In this document: piece after piece, positions 51,725 to 61,183 of the stretch
Layout of the letters: each line of letters opens with the position of its first letter
How positions within the stretch are numbered: the first letter of the stretch is position 1
Notes under the pieces: model-generated
Database searches by the model: none
Told to the model about the DNA's origin: nothing
Seen by the model: the letters and a program-made list of their open reading frames with translations, nothing else
Position numbers and translations under genes: made by a program
Assembly: GCF_027484705.1 (NCBI RefSeq)
Contig: NZ_JAIXSL010000008.1
Coordinates: 62,001 to 126,000 of the forward strand
Source of the DNA: Flavobacterium sp.
GTDB taxonomy: Bacteria > Bacteroidota > Bacteroidia > Flavobacteriales > Flavobacteriaceae
Direction: 5' to 3'
Length of the DNA stretch: 64,000 nucleotides

Positions 51725-52738
51725 TTAACTTCTAATTTTCTGTTCCCATTTCCAAGCATAACTCAAAGCTTCTTCTAAAGTTGATTGTGCTTTCCAGCCC
51801 AAAACCTGATTGGCTTTATCAGTGTTGGCATAAGCGGAAATGATATCGCCTTCTCTTCGGCCTACGATTTTATAAGGTAATTTTTTACCGCTAACTTTTT
51901 CGAAAGTATTGATGACTTCCAACACAGAACTTCCGGTGCCTGTTCCTAAATTAAACACTTCGACTTTATCGATATTCTTTTTGTTGAGCAATCTTTGTAG
52001 CGCGACAACGTGTGCTTTTGCCAAATCGACTACGTGAATGTAATCGCGGATGCAGGTGCCGTCAGGCGTTGGATAATCATCGCCGTAAACTGATAATTCC
52101 TGACGCATTCCTATTCCGGTTTGGGTTATAAATGGAATTAAATTTTGAGGAACACCTAAAGGCAACTCTCCTATTTCTGCCGTTGGATGTGCACCCATTG
52201 GGTTGAAATAACGCAATAAAATAGAATTGATGTTGCTTACTTTACAAACTTCGTTAATGATTTCTTCTCCGATTTGTTTCGTGTTTCCGTAAGGAGAAAT
52301 GGCTGGTTTTACTGAAGCATCTTCAGTAATGGGCATTTTATCTGCTTCGCCATAAACGGTGCAAGAAGAACTGAAAATAAAATGGGCTTCCGGTTTTTTC
52401 TGTAATTCCTGAAGAATGTAAACCAAGGTGCTGATGTTGTTTTCATAGTATAACAACGGATTTTCTACACTTTCTCCGACTGCTTTTGACGCTGCGAAAT
52501 GAATGACACCCGCAACATCATGATGCTTTTTAAAAAAATTCTGAACGGCTGGCTTTTCGCGCAAGTCCATTTTTTCGAAGATTGGGGTTTTCCCTGTGAT
52601 GGCTACGATGCCTTTTAAAACGTCTTCTGAGGAATTGGAAAGGTTGTCGATGATGACAACTTCGAAACCTTCATTTTGTAATTCTACTACGGTATGAGAT
52701 CCGATGAAACCCAAACCTCCTGTTACTAATACTTTCAT
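51725..52738 (-). CDS. galE: UDP-glucose 4-epimerase
   Basis: A 337-residue NAD+-dependent short-chain dehydrogenase that interconverts UDP-glucose and UDP-galactose. The N-terminal Rossmann motif is GGLGFIGSHTV (residues 7-17). The catalytic SSSCTVYG and YGNTKQIGEE (Tyr and Lys) lie at about 122-129 and 149-158. An epimerase-type C-terminus (YTDKANQVLGWKAQ-like) follows. It faces fabD across an AT-rich hairpin. A sugar aminotransferase and a Kdo transferase follow upstream, so a cell-surface glycan role is likely. Confidence 0.95.
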   Translation of the reverse strand: MKVLVTGGLGFIGSHTVVELQNEGFEVVIIDNLSNSSEDVLKGIVAITGKTPIFEKMDLREKPAVQNFFKKHHDVAGVIHFAASKAVGESVENPLLYYENNISTLVYILQELQKKPEAHFIFSSSCTVYGEADKMPITEDASVKPAISPYGNTKQIGEEIINEVCKVSNINSILLRYFNPMGAHPTAEIGELPLGVPQNLIPFITQTGIGMRQELSVYGDDYPTPDGTCIRDYIHVVDLAKAHVVALQRLLNKKNIDKVEVFNLGTGTGSSVLEVINTFEKVSGKKLPYKIVGRREGDIISAYANTDKANQVLGWKAQSTLEEALSYAWKWEQKIRS

Positions 52739-52768
52739 TTTTTAATTGTCGTTGTTGGTTGGTATATA

Positions 52769-52851
52769 GCCCTAGCCCTGATTGCAGCGGTTATCCTTTT
52801 GTGCCGGCGTTCGGCGCAAAAGATAGTAGCGCAAAGCAGGAAATAGCTCCT
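52769..52851 (+). repeat. Dispersed RNA-like repeat, copy 5 (short, clean form)
   Basis: GCCCTAGCCCTGATTGCAGCGG opens it and CAAAGCAGGAAATAGCTCC closes it. A perfect-looking central hairpin CCTTTTGTGCCG/CGGCGCAAAAGA has a short loop; the basal stem is CCTG/CAGG. It sits in the gap between galE and the DegT-family aminotransferase. Confidence 0.85.
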
Positions 52852-52855
52852 AAAA

Positions 52856-53986
52856 TTATTTCAAAAATTCTAAAACGGTGTTCGTGATGTATTGTATCTG
52901 CTCATCGTCGAGCTCGGTGTGCATCGGCAACGAAATGACTTCCTTGACGAGCTGGTTCGTAACCGGGAAATCTTCTTCTTTGTAACGCGCATCGAGATAA
53001 GCCTTCTGGCTGTGCAACGGAATCGGGTAATAAATCGCGCACGGAATGCCTTTGTCGAGCAAATGTTGCATCAAGGCATCGCGGTCGGCATCAATAATTC
53101 TTAAGGTGTATTGGTGAAACACGTGGCAGTCACAAACATCACAAATCGTTGGCGCGACGATATTTTTATGGCCTTCAAAAGCTTTGGAATATTTTCTCGC
53201 TGCTTCCTGACGCGCTGCTCCGTACTCATCTAAGAAAGGTAATTTGGCGTTTAAAACTGCTGCTTGAATACTGTCGAGCCTAGAGTTTACGCCTACGACA
53301 TCGTGATGGTAACGCACATACATGCCGTGATTGACAATGCCTCGAAGCGTGTGTGCGAGTGCGTCGTCGTTGGTGAAGATTGCTCCGCCGTCACCATAAC
53401 AACCTAAATTTTTAGAAGGAAAAAACGATGTTGATGCGACGTGACCAATTGTTCCTGCTTTCTTTTTCGTGCCGTCTGAAAATCTGCAGTTCGCTCCGAT
53501 GGCTTGGGCGTTGTCTTCGATGACATATAAGTTGTGTTCGTTGGCAATTCGCATGATCGCTTCCATATTGGCGGCACGACCGAACAAATGCACGGGAACA
53601 ATGGCTTTGGTTTTGGGTGTGATGGCTTTTTTGATGGCTTCAATCGAAATGTTCATGTTGACGATATCGACATCGACCAAAACCGGTGTGAGTTGTAATA
53701 AGGCAATTACTTCTACGGTTGCGGCGAAAGTAAAATCGGCGGTGATGACTTCGTCTCCGGGTTTTAAACCTAAGCCCATCATGGCGATCTGCAAAGCGTC
53801 GGTTCCGTTGGCGCAAGGGATGACGTGTTTGACATCGAGGTATTCCTCAAGGTTTTTCTGGAAAGCGTGCACCTGCGGGCCGTTGATGTAAGTATTGGTA
53901 TCGAGAACTTCCTGAATGGAAGCGTTGACGGTAGTGGCAATTTTATCGTATTGACTTTTGAGGTCAACCATTTGGATTTTTTTCAT
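52856..53986 (-). CDS. DegT/DnrJ/EryC1/StrS family sugar aminotransferase
   Basis: A 376-residue PLP enzyme of the nucleotide-sugar aminotransferase type. The PLP lysine is in STSFFPSKNLGCYGDGGAIF (about residue 190). Other matches are NTYINGPQVHAFQKNLEEYL near the N-terminus, ANGTDALQIAMMGLGLKPGDEV, and VYHQYTLR-like HVFHQYTLRI. It likely makes an amino-sugar for O-antigen or capsule. The ATG at 53986 is chosen; a TTG sits one codon earlier. The element at 52769 lies downstream and galE beyond it. Confidence 0.93.
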   Translation of the reverse strand: MKKIQMVDLKSQYDKIATTVNASIQEVLDTNTYINGPQVHAFQKNLEEYLDVKHVIPCANGTDALQIAMMGLGLKPGDEVITADFTFAATVEVIALLQLTPVLVDVDIVNMNISIEAIKKAITPKTKAIVPVHLFGRAANMEAIMRIANEHNLYVIEDNAQAIGANCRFSDGTKKKAGTIGHVASTSFFPSKNLGCYGDGGAIFTNDDALAHTLRGIVNHGMYVRYHHDVVGVNSRLDSIQAAVLNAKLPFLDEYGAARQEAARKYSKAFEGHKNIVAPTICDVCDCHVFHQYTLRIIDADRDALMQHLLDKGIPCAIYYPIPLHSQKAYLDARYKEEDFPVTNQLVKEVISLPMHTELDDEQIQYITNTVLEFLK

Positions 53987-54085
53987 CAAAGGATCAATTT
54001 AATTACGCACAAAATTAGTAATTTAATGGAGCAAACCATAAAAATTCTACAAAGTGGTGTATTTTAGCGACACAATTCACGAGCT

Positions 54086-55327
54086 ATGTTTTTTTTGTAT
54101 AATCTTATTGTCATTTTTGCTGATTTTGCAGTGAAATTTCTTGCGGTTTTCAGTCCGAAACTCAAGCTTTTTGTGGACGGAAGAAAGACGGTTTTTGACA
54201 CACTGGCTTCCAAAATTAAGCCTGACGATAAGACGATTTGGTTTCACGCCGCTTCTTTAGGCGAATACGAACAAGGTTTGCCGGTGATCGAAAAAATGAA
54301 ACTTCAATTCCCAAATCATAAAATCATTCTGACTTTCTTTTCGCCCTCGGGTTTTGAAGTGCGCAAAAACAATGCAGTGGCTGATGTCACTATTTATTTG
54401 CCTTTGGACACCAAAAGCAATGCTAAAAAGTTTGTCGATCTGGTGCATCCCGATTTGGTGTTTTTTATTAAATATGAATATTGGCCGAACTATCTTCACG
54501 TTCTAAAAACACACGCGATTCCGACTTATCTGATTTCGGGAATTTTCAGGGAAAACCAATTGTTCTTCAAATGGTACGGCAGTTTTTACAGAAAAGCGCT
54601 CGATACTTTCGTACATTTTTTTGTGCAGAATTCGCATTCTAAAGAATTGTTATTGCGATTAGGGAAATCGAATGTGACCGTTTCGGGCGATACGCGTTTT
54701 GATCGTGTCGCAACGATTTTGGAGAAAGACAACCATTTGGATTTTATCACGGAATTTAAAGACAATATCTTAACGATTGTCGTCGGAAGTTGCTGGCCCA
54801 AAGATGAAAGTCTTTTGGTGGAATTCATCAATACGACTACTTTGCCTGTGAAATTTATCCTCGCACCGCACAACATCAAAGCCGAACAGATTCAAGAATT
54901 GAAACAATCGATTACTAAAAAAACCGTTTTGTTTTCTGAAAAAGCAGGTCAAGATTTAGCTGATTTTGATGTTTTTATCATCGACACGATTGGTATTCTG
55001 ACGAAAATTTACAGCGAAGCCGATATTGCATACGTGGGTGGCGGTTTCGGAAATCCGGGCGTTCATAATATTTTAGAGCCTGCTACTTTTGGCGTTCCGA
55101 TAGTGATTGGGCCAAATTATTCCCATTTTGCGGAAGCGACGGCTTTGGTCAATATGGGCGGCTGTATTTCGATTGCGAATGCTAAAGAATTACAAGACCA
55201 ATTTGAAAATTTAATTCAGAATGTTACAATCCGCGAAGAAAAAGGACATATCTGCAGCACTTTCGTTCAAATGAATGTGGGCGCGACGGCTCAGATTTTA
55301 AATTACATTGAAAAAAATCAACCATAA
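54086..55327 (+). CDS. waaA: 3-deoxy-D-manno-octulosonic acid (Kdo) transferase
   Basis: A 413-residue inner-membrane-associated glycosyltransferase that adds Kdo to lipid A. An N-terminal hydrophobic helix (FFLYNLIVIFADFAVKFLAVF) is followed by the GT-B fold: FHAASLGEYEQGLPVIEKM (about 51-69) and EPATFGVPIVIGPNYSHFAEA near the C-terminus. The gene starts 100 bp from the divergent aminotransferase and is followed 15 bp later by the S46 peptidase. Kdo transfer is core for Gram-negative lipopolysaccharide. Confidence 0.93.
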   Translation: MFFLYNLIVIFADFAVKFLAVFSPKLKLFVDGRKTVFDTLASKIKPDDKTIWFHAASLGEYEQGLPVIEKMKLQFPNHKIILTFFSPSGFEVRKNNAVADVTIYLPLDTKSNAKKFVDLVHPDLVFFIKYEYWPNYLHVLKTHAIPTYLISGIFRENQLFFKWYGSFYRKALDTFVHFFVQNSHSKELLLRLGKSNVTVSGDTRFDRVATILEKDNHLDFITEFKDNILTIVVGSCWPKDESLLVEFINTTTLPVKFILAPHNIKAEQIQELKQSITKKTVLFSEKAGQDLADFDVFIIDTIGILTKIYSEADIAYVGGGFGNPGVHNILEPATFGVPIVIGPNYSHFAEATALVNMGGCISIANAKELQDQFENLIQNVTIREEKGHICSTFVQMNVGATAQILNYIEKNQP

Positions 55328-55342
55328 ATCAAACCTCCTTTT

Positions 55343-57508
55343 ATGAAATCACTAAAATTACTCTTATTACTATTTGTCATTCAAACCCAAGCACAACAAG
55401 GCGGCATGTGGATTCCATCGCTGTTGCAAGGCATGAATGAAAAAGAAATGAAAAACCTCGGCATGAAGATGACGGCGGCCGATATTTACAGCGTCAACAA
55501 ATCGAGTTTGAAAGATGCCGTACCACATTTCAACGGCGGTTGTACTTCGGAAGTGATTTCGCCCAAAGGCTTGATTCTGACGAACCATCATTGTGGTTTT
55601 GACGCGATACAAACGCATTCGTCTGTAGAGCACGATTACCTTACCAACGGTTTTTGGGCTTATAAAATGGAGGACGAATTGCCGAATGAAGATCTCGAAG
55701 TAACTTTCATAATCAAAATTGAGGATGTGACGACTAAGGTTTTGGAAGGCGTCGCAGCATTGCCTTCTGAAGCGGATAAACAAAAGAAAATTCAGGAAAA
55801 TATTGTCGCTCTGAGCAAATCACTACCTAAAGAAAGCTGGCAGGAAAACAAAATCAGGACTTTTTATGAAGGCAACCAATACATGCTTTTTGTGACGGAA
55901 ACCTATAAAGATGTACGTTTGGTTGGAGCGCCGCCATCCTCTATTGGAAAATTCGGTTCGGACACCGACAACTGGGTTTGGCCACGCCATACGGGAGATT
56001 TTTCTTTGTTTAGAATTTACGCGGACAAAAACAACCGTCCGGCTGCTTATTCGAAAGACAACGTTCCTTATGTCCCGAAACATTTCTTACCTATATCTTT
56101 AGATGGTGTTGCGGAAGATGATTTTACCTTAGTATTTGGTTATCCCGGAAAAACGAATGAGTATCTTCCGGCGGTGGCGATTGAGCAAATCGTCAATGAA
56201 TTAAATCCTGCTAAAATTGAAATCCGAGACAAAGCCTTGAAAGTACAGGATGGCTTTATGCGAAAAGACAATGCAATTAAAATTCAATACGCTTCGAAAT
56301 ACGCGGGTATTGCGAATTATTGGAAAAAATGGATTGGCGAAACGCAAGGTTTAAAGAAATCAAATGCCGTTGCGATTAAAAAGAAACAAGAAGTAGCGTT
56401 TCAGGAAAAAGTGGTTAAAGCTGGAAAGCAAGCGGAATACGGAAACTTACTTGCTGACTTCGATAAGAGTTACAAAGAAATTGCGCCTTACGCTTCAAGC
56501 CGTGACTATTTTATAGAAGTGGTTTTGCGCAACACCGAATTGCTCAATGTGGCTTATAAAATGTATCAGTTGGAGCAGCTTTTGGGCACTAAAGGTGAAC
56601 AGGCGTTTACGGACAGAAAAACTAATTTGATTAACGGATTGGGTGAATTCTATAAAGATTTCAATGCGGCGGTCGATGAAAAAGTGTTCGAGCAGCTTAT
56701 TGATTTGTATGCGAATAAATCTCCTAAACAATTCGTACCGGCAAGTTTGGTTAATGCCAATTTAAAGACATTGACTTCAGAAATATATAGCCAGTCAAGC
56801 CTTGTGGATTATAACAAAACTAAAGAATTATTGACTGGAGATTCTAAAGCGGTGCTTGAAAAACTGAATAATGACAAAGCTTTTCGATTGGTGAAGGAAA
56901 TGGCCGACAAGTATATCAAAGAAGTCGCGCCTAAATATGATGAGATCAATCTTCGCATTACTTCTTTGCAACGTACTTACATGAAAGCGCAATTGGAGCT
57001 CAATAAAAACGCGAGGAATTTTCCGGATGCAAACAGTACATTGCGCGTGACGTATGGCAAAGTGAAAGGTTACGAGCCAAAAGACGCAACCATCTACAAA
57101 CCTTTTACCTACTTAGATGGCGTGTTGGAGAAATACATTCCGGGCGATTATGAATTTGATGTGCCGAAAAAACTGATCGATTTATACAATGCAAAAGATT
57201 ACGGGGTTTATGGAAGCAAAGGGAAAATGCCGGTTTGTTTTATTGGAACCAACCATACTACCGGAGGAAATTCCGGAAGTCCAGCAATTGATGCTAACGG
57301 GAATTTAATTGGCCTGAATTTTGACCGTGTATGGGAAGGAACGATGAGCGATATTTACTACGATCCTGCAATTTGCAGAAACGTTATGGTCGATATTCGG
57401 TACGTTTTATTCATCATGGATAAGTATGCAGGAGCAAAAAACCTAATTGATGAATTAAAAATTGTGCATCCAAAAACTAAAATAAATAAGCCAAAATCAA
57501 AAAATTAG
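55343..57508 (+). CDS. S46 family dipeptidyl-peptidase (DPP11-like)
   Basis: A 721-residue periplasmic exopeptidase that removes N-terminal dipeptides. The signal peptide is residues 1 to about 17. The catalytic His is in NHHCGFD (His83), the Ser in GNSGSP (Ser644), and an Asp lies in DTDNWVWPRHTGDFSLFR (about 200-225). After the Ser, NFDRVWEG carries an Arg at 662, 18 residues on. From memory of the family, this matches Arg673 of Porphyromonas DPP11, which prefers acidic P1 residues, and not the Gly of DPP7. The sequence supports DPP11 specificity but does not prove it. Confidence 0.92.
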   Translation: MKSLKLLLLLFVIQTQAQQGGMWIPSLLQGMNEKEMKNLGMKMTAADIYSVNKSSLKDAVPHFNGGCTSEVISPKGLILTNHHCGFDAIQTHSSVEHDYLTNGFWAYKMEDELPNEDLEVTFIIKIEDVTTKVLEGVAALPSEADKQKKIQENIVALSKSLPKESWQENKIRTFYEGNQYMLFVTETYKDVRLVGAPPSSIGKFGSDTDNWVWPRHTGDFSLFRIYADKNNRPAAYSKDNVPYVPKHFLPISLDGVAEDDFTLVFGYPGKTNEYLPAVAIEQIVNELNPAKIEIRDKALKVQDGFMRKDNAIKIQYASKYAGIANYWKKWIGETQGLKKSNAVAIKKKQEVAFQEKVVKAGKQAEYGNLLADFDKSYKEIAPYASSRDYFIEVVLRNTELLNVAYKMYQLEQLLGTKGEQAFTDRKTNLINGLGEFYKDFNAAVDEKVFEQLIDLYANKSPKQFVPASLVNANLKTLTSEIYSQSSLVDYNKTKELLTGDSKAVLEKLNNDKAFRLVKEMADKYIKEVAPKYDEINLRITSLQRTYMKAQLELNKNARNFPDANSTLRVTYGKVKGYEPKDATIYKPFTYLDGVLEKYIPGDYEFDVPKKLIDLYNAKDYGVYGSKGKMPVCFIGTNHTTGGNSGSPAIDANGNLIGLNFDRVWEGTMSDIYYDPAICRNVMVDIRYVLFIMDKYAGAKNLIDELKIVHPKTKINKPKSKN

Positions 57509-57674
57509 GATTTATAATACATTTAAATTTATTTATTAAGAATTGTGATGAATTTTTAACTATAATTTTATTTAGTATTTTTTTGGCACAATACTTGTAA
57601 AATGTTCGGCGTTGCAACAGATTAGATTTTTTTAAAAAAAAATTCAAAAAAATTTTTCCATAATAAAAAATTTA

Positions 57675-57682
57675 TATCTTTG
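57675..57682 (+). promoter_or_regulatory. Promoter -7 element of the Ala-rich lipoprotein gene
   Basis: TATCTTTG is an exact TAnnTTTG match, 38 bp ahead of the start. Upstream is an A/T-rich tract, often seen in strong promoters; a -33 element is not clear. Confidence 0.6.
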
Positions 57683-57719
57683 CCTCGAATTAATAATTAA
57701 CCTTTTATAATTAAGTAAG

Positions 57720-57962
57720 ATGAAAAAAGTATTTTTAAGTTTAGCTGTTATCGCTGCATTAACTGTAGTATCTTGTAAACAAGCTGAAGCTCCTGCTGAA
57801 GAAGCTCCAGTAACTGAAGAAGTAGCACCTGCTGTTGAAGAAGCTGCTGCTGTAGCTGATACTGCTGCTGCTGCTGCAACTGAAGCTGCTGCAACTGCAA
57901 CTGATGCTGCTGCAACTGCAACTGATGCTGCTAAAACTGCAACTGATGCTGCAAAAAAATAA
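57720..57962 (+). CDS. Small alanine-rich lipoprotein
   Basis: An 80-residue protein. The signal peptide (MKKVFLSLAVIAALTVVSC) ends in a lipobox VVSC (Cys 19). The mature part starts with an acidic Pro/Glu stretch (EAPAEEAPVTEEVAPAVEE). It ends with a repeated TDAA pattern (ATDAAATATDAAKTATDAAKK), a period-seven helical repeat, possibly a coiled coil. It may be an abundant outer-membrane lipoprotein, in the manner of Lpp, but that is only an analogy. An 18-base perfect palindrome (57963-57980) and a terminator follow the stop. Confidence 0.82.
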   Translation: MKKVFLSLAVIAALTVVSCKQAEAPAEEAPVTEEVAPAVEEAAAVADTAAAAATEAAATATDAAATATDAAKTATDAAKK

Positions 57963-57980
57963 TTAGAAATTAATTTCTAA
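57963..57980. repeat. 18-bp perfect palindrome after the lipoprotein gene
   Basis: TTAGAAATTAATTTCTAA reads the same on both strands and directly follows the stop codon, 7 bp before the terminator stem. It may be a stabilising 3' structure. Confidence 0.6.
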
Positions 57981-57986
57981 AAATTT

Positions 57987-58016
57987 TAAAACCACACTTA
58001 GGTGTGGTTTTTTTTG
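57987..58016 (+). terminator. Intrinsic terminator of the Ala-rich lipoprotein gene
   Basis: AAACCACAC and GTGTGGTTT pair around TTAG, followed by a run of T residues. Confidence 0.92.
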
Positions 58017-58060
58017 CTTTATACTTTCCTGAAAATCAATTCCGTTTTAGAAAACATATT

Positions 58061-58097
58061 CCAAAAAAAAAGCCCCAAACATAGTTTGAAGCTTTCT
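58061..58097 (-). terminator. Terminator for the minus-strand tRNA pair
   Basis: Read on the minus strand, GAAAGCTTCAAAC and GTTTGGGGCTTTT form a stem (with a small mismatch) followed by eight or nine T residues. It lies just after the tRNA-Leu 3' end. Confidence 0.78.
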
Positions 58098-58099
58098 TG

Positions 58100-58185
58100 T
58101 ACTCAGAGCGGGACTTGAACCCGCACGAACATTGCTGTTCACTGGATTTTAAGTCCAGCGTGTCTACCAATTTCACCATCCGAGC
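58100..58185 (-). tRNA. tRNA-Leu (anticodon TAA)
   Basis: An 86-nt cloverleaf with a long variable arm, as in class II tRNAs. The acceptor stem is GCTCGGA/TCTGAGT (with G-U pairs), the anticodon loop is CTTAAAA (anticodon TAA) and the T-loop is GTTCAAGTC. It is preceded on the minus strand by tRNA-Gly 18 bp away. Confidence 0.94.
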
Positions 58186-58203
58186 ATGCTGTGACTTTTA
58201 TTG

Positions 58204-58276
58204 AGCGAAAAACGGGGCTCGAACCCGCGACCTCGACCTTGGCAAGGTCGCGCTCTACCAACTGAGCTATTTTCGC
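58204..58276 (-). tRNA. tRNA-Gly (anticodon GCC)
   Basis: A 73-nt cloverleaf: acceptor GCGAAAA/TTTTCGC, anticodon loop TTGCCAA (anticodon GCC) and T-loop GTTCGAGCC. It is 18 bp upstream of tRNA-Leu on the minus strand, so the two are likely co-transcribed, ending at the 58061 terminator. Confidence 0.95.
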
Positions 58277-58417
58277 ATTTTTTTAAAGAACATAGCAACA
58301 CTTGTTCCGTATTGCGAGGGCAAATTTAATACTTTAATTCAATTCTACAAGTCTTTTTTATAAAAAATATTTCAAATTTTTAACTTGCTGAATACCTATC
58401 AATTAAAGTATTTCAAG

Positions 58418-61033
58418 CTATTTCTTGGTCAGCATTCTTTTGATTTCATTGAGCTTCATCATCGCTTCAATGGGCGTCAAACTATTAATATCCAAAGAAA
58501 GGATTTCGTCTTTAATTTCTTCAAGCAAAGGATCGTCGAGATTGAAAAAACTCATCTGCATTTCCGTTTTCTCTGCTTTTAACCCGTGGAGTGCATCACC
58601 GGAATGATTCTTCTCGAGTTTCTTCAAAATGTTTTGCGCTTTCGAAATGACCAACTGCGGAATCCCGGCCATTTTAGCCACATGGATTCCAAAACTATGT
58701 GCGCTTCCGCCTTTGACCAGTTTGCGGATAAAAAGCACCGTGTCTTTTAGCTCTTTCACAGAAACATTATAATTCTGGATTCGCGGCAACAAGTCGCTCA
58801 TTTCATTCAATTCGTGATAATGCGTCGCAAATAAGGTTTTTGGTTTTGTAGGATGTTCATGCAAAAATTCCGCAATCGCCCAGGCAATTGAAATGCCGTC
58901 GTAGGTACTGGTTCCGCGTCCGATTTCATCTAATAAAATCAAGCTTCTCTCCGAAAGGTTGTTCAGGATTGATGCCGTTTCATTCATCTCTACCATAAAA
59001 GTAGATTCGCCCATAGATATATTATCGCTCGCGCCGACACGCGTGAATATCTTATCGACCACGCCCATCTTAACGCTTTCCGCCGGAACGAAACTTCCCA
59101 TCTGCGCCAATAAGACAATCAAAGCCGTTTGCCTTAGGATAGCCGATTTACCGGACATGTTTGGCCCTGTAATCATAATTAGTTGCTGGGTTTCCCTGTC
59201 CAGAAAAACATCATTGGCAATATAAGGAACGCCGAGTGGCAATTGTTTTTCAATCACCGGATGGCGTCCATTTTTGATATCGAGTTCGAAACTGTCTTCG
59301 AGTTCGGGGCATACATATTTATTGTCAATAGCCAATTGTGCGAACGAAGTCAGGCAATCGATTTGGGCCACCAAACTCGCGTTCAACTGAACAGGTTTGA
59401 TATAGGTTGCAATCCAATTGACCAAATCTTCAAACAAAGCCACTTCGAGCTTATAAATTTTCTCTTCAGCGCCTAAGATTTTGGTTTCGTATTCTTTTAA
59501 TTCCTCGGTAATGTAGCGCTCGGCATTGACCAAAGTCTGCTTGCGGATCCATTCCGGCGGGACTTTATCTTTGTGTGTGTTGCGAACTTCAATATAATAG
59601 CCAAATACGTTGTTGAATGAAATTTTCAACGACGAGATTCCGGTACGCTCCGATTCCCTGAGTTCAATACCTTCCAAAAACTCTTTGCCTGAATTGGAAA
59701 TCATCCGCAATTCATCGAGTTCTTCATTGACGCCTTTCGCAATCGCATTTCCTTTAGCAATCGCAACGGGAGCTTCCTGATTTAAAGTCGATTCGATTTT
59801 TGCGCGCAACAAGTCACAACTGTCCAATTGTTCGCCGATTTTCTTCACAGCCAGCTGTGTACTTTCCGTTGCCAAAGCTTTAATCGGAAGAATCGCATTG
59901 AGCGAATCCTTAAGATAAATGACTTCGCGTGGAGAAACTTTTCCAGCCGCAATTTTAGAAATCAACCGTTCCAAATCAGAAATCTGCTTAATTTGAAACT
60001 GAATGCTTTTTAAAATCTCTGGGTTGTCTTTTAAATAACCAACGACTTCATGCCGGCTTTGAATTTTCTGGCTGTCTTTTAAAGGCAAGGCCATCCAGCG
60101 TTTAAGCAACCTGCCGCCCATCGGGGAAAGCGTCTTATCGATGACGTCGAGTAACGTAACAGCACTCGGATTATAACTGTGATACAATTCCAGATTTCGG
60201 ATGGTAAAGCGATCCATCCAGACATAAGCATCTTCGGCTATTCGCTGGATACTTGTAATATGCTGGCGTTTATTGTGCTGGGTTTCTGATAAATAATATA
60301 AAATAGCACCGGATGAAATGATGCCTTCTGAAAGTTCTTCGATTCCAAAACCTTTTAAAGTGGCAGTCTGGAAATGGTTGGTTAAAGTTTCAACAGCATA
60401 GTCTTCTTTGTAAACCCAATCCTCGAGGTAGAAATGGTTGTAATCCTCGCCAAAAACTTCCCTGAAATTGTTCTTATGGATTTTCGGGATTAAGACTTCG
60501 CTCGGGTTGAAATTCTGTAATAGTTTATCAATATATTCATCGTTACCTTGTGCTGTGAGGAATTCGCCGGTGGAAACATCCAAAAATGACACACCGATAT
60601 GCTTTTTCCCAAAATAAACGGACGCCAAAAAATTGTTTGATTTCGATTGTAAAACCTCATCATTCATCGAAACTCCGGGCGTGACCAATTCGGTAACTCC
60701 ACGCTTGACAATCGTTTTGGTCATTTTTGGATCTTCAAGCTGGTCGCAAATCGCTACACGAAGCCCGGCTTTCACTAATTTAGGCAAATAAGTATTAAGG
60801 GAATGATGCGGAAAACCCGCTAAAGCCGTTTCCGTTTCTGACCCCGCACCTCTTTTGGTCAGTACGATGCCTAATATTTTTGAAGCCCTGATCGCATCTT
60901 CCCCAAAGGTTTCATAAAAATCGCCGACCCGAAACAATAAACAAGCATCAGGATACTTCCTTTTGATCTCGTTATACTGCTTCATCAAGGGGGTTTCTTT
61001 TACCTCTTTCTCTTTGGTAGCCAAGGCTTGCAT
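58418..61033 (-). CDS. mutS: DNA mismatch repair protein MutS
   Basis: An 871-residue ATPase that binds mismatches. The mismatch-binding domain has the Phe-x-Glu motif in [12 protein letters not shown] (about residues 36-47). The ATPase has Walker A in [14 protein letters not shown] (about 617-630) and the [12 protein letters not shown] block (about 692-703) with HATHYHEL-type [10 protein letters not shown]-terminal HTH and dimer region follow. The length is usual (about 850-870). No mutL is adjacent. It is the only clear DNA-repair gene here besides the glycosylase. Confidence 0.98.
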   Translation of the reverse strand: MQALATKEKEVKETPLMKQYNEIKRKYPDACLLFRVGDFYETFGEDAIRASKILGIVLTKRGAGSETETALAGFPHHSLNTYLPKLVKAGLRVAICDQLEDPKMTKTIVKRGVTELVTPGVSMNDEVLQSKSNNFLASVYFGKKHIGVSFLDVSTGEFLTAQGNDEYIDKLLQNFNPSEVLIPKIHKNNFREVFGEDYNHFYLEDWVYKEDYAVETLTNHFQTATLKGFGIEELSEGIISSGAILYYLSETQHNKRQHITSIQRIAEDAYVWMDRFTIRNLELYHSYNPSAVTLLDVIDKTLSPMGGRLLKRWMALPLKDSQKIQSRHEVVGYLKDNPEILKSIQFQIKQISDLERLISKIAAGKVSPREVIYLKDSLNAILPIKALATESTQLAVKKIGEQLDSCDLLRAKIESTLNQEAPVAIAKGNAIAKGVNEELDELRMISNSGKEFLEGIELRESERTGISSLKISFNNVFGYYIEVRNTHKDKVPPEWIRKQTLVNAERYITEELKEYETKILGAEEKIYKLEVALFEDLVNWIATYIKPVQLNASLVAQIDCLTSFAQLAIDNKYVCPELEDSFELDIKNGRHPVIEKQLPLGVPYIANDVFLDRETQQLIMITGPNMSGKSAILRQTALIVLLAQMGSFVPAESVKMGVVDKIFTRVGASDNISMGESTFMVEMNETASILNNLSERSLILLDEIGRGTSTYDGISIAWAIAEFLHEHPTKPKTLFATHYHELNEMSDLLPRIQNYNVSVKELKDTVLFIRKLVKGGSAHSFGIHVAKMAGIPQLVISKAQNILKKLEKNHSGDALHGLKAEKTEMQMSFFNLDDPLLEEIKDEILSLDINSLTPIEAMMKLNEIKRMLTKK

Positions 61034-61183
61034 GTTTTAAGTGGATTCAAAATTGAACAGCGAATTTAAAAATTTTAAAGTGAATAAATGGCAATCTCAA
61101 AAATTAATTAATTTTAAGAAAGATTTAGGATGTTGTTTCGTTTTTTTCTATAGTTTTGTCTAATAATTTTAATAAAAATAACA

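Noticed and set aside
58100..58276. Prophage or integrative-element attachment site at the tRNA genes
   Set aside because: No integrase, repeat of a tRNA 3' end or other mobile gene is nearby; neighbours are core genes.
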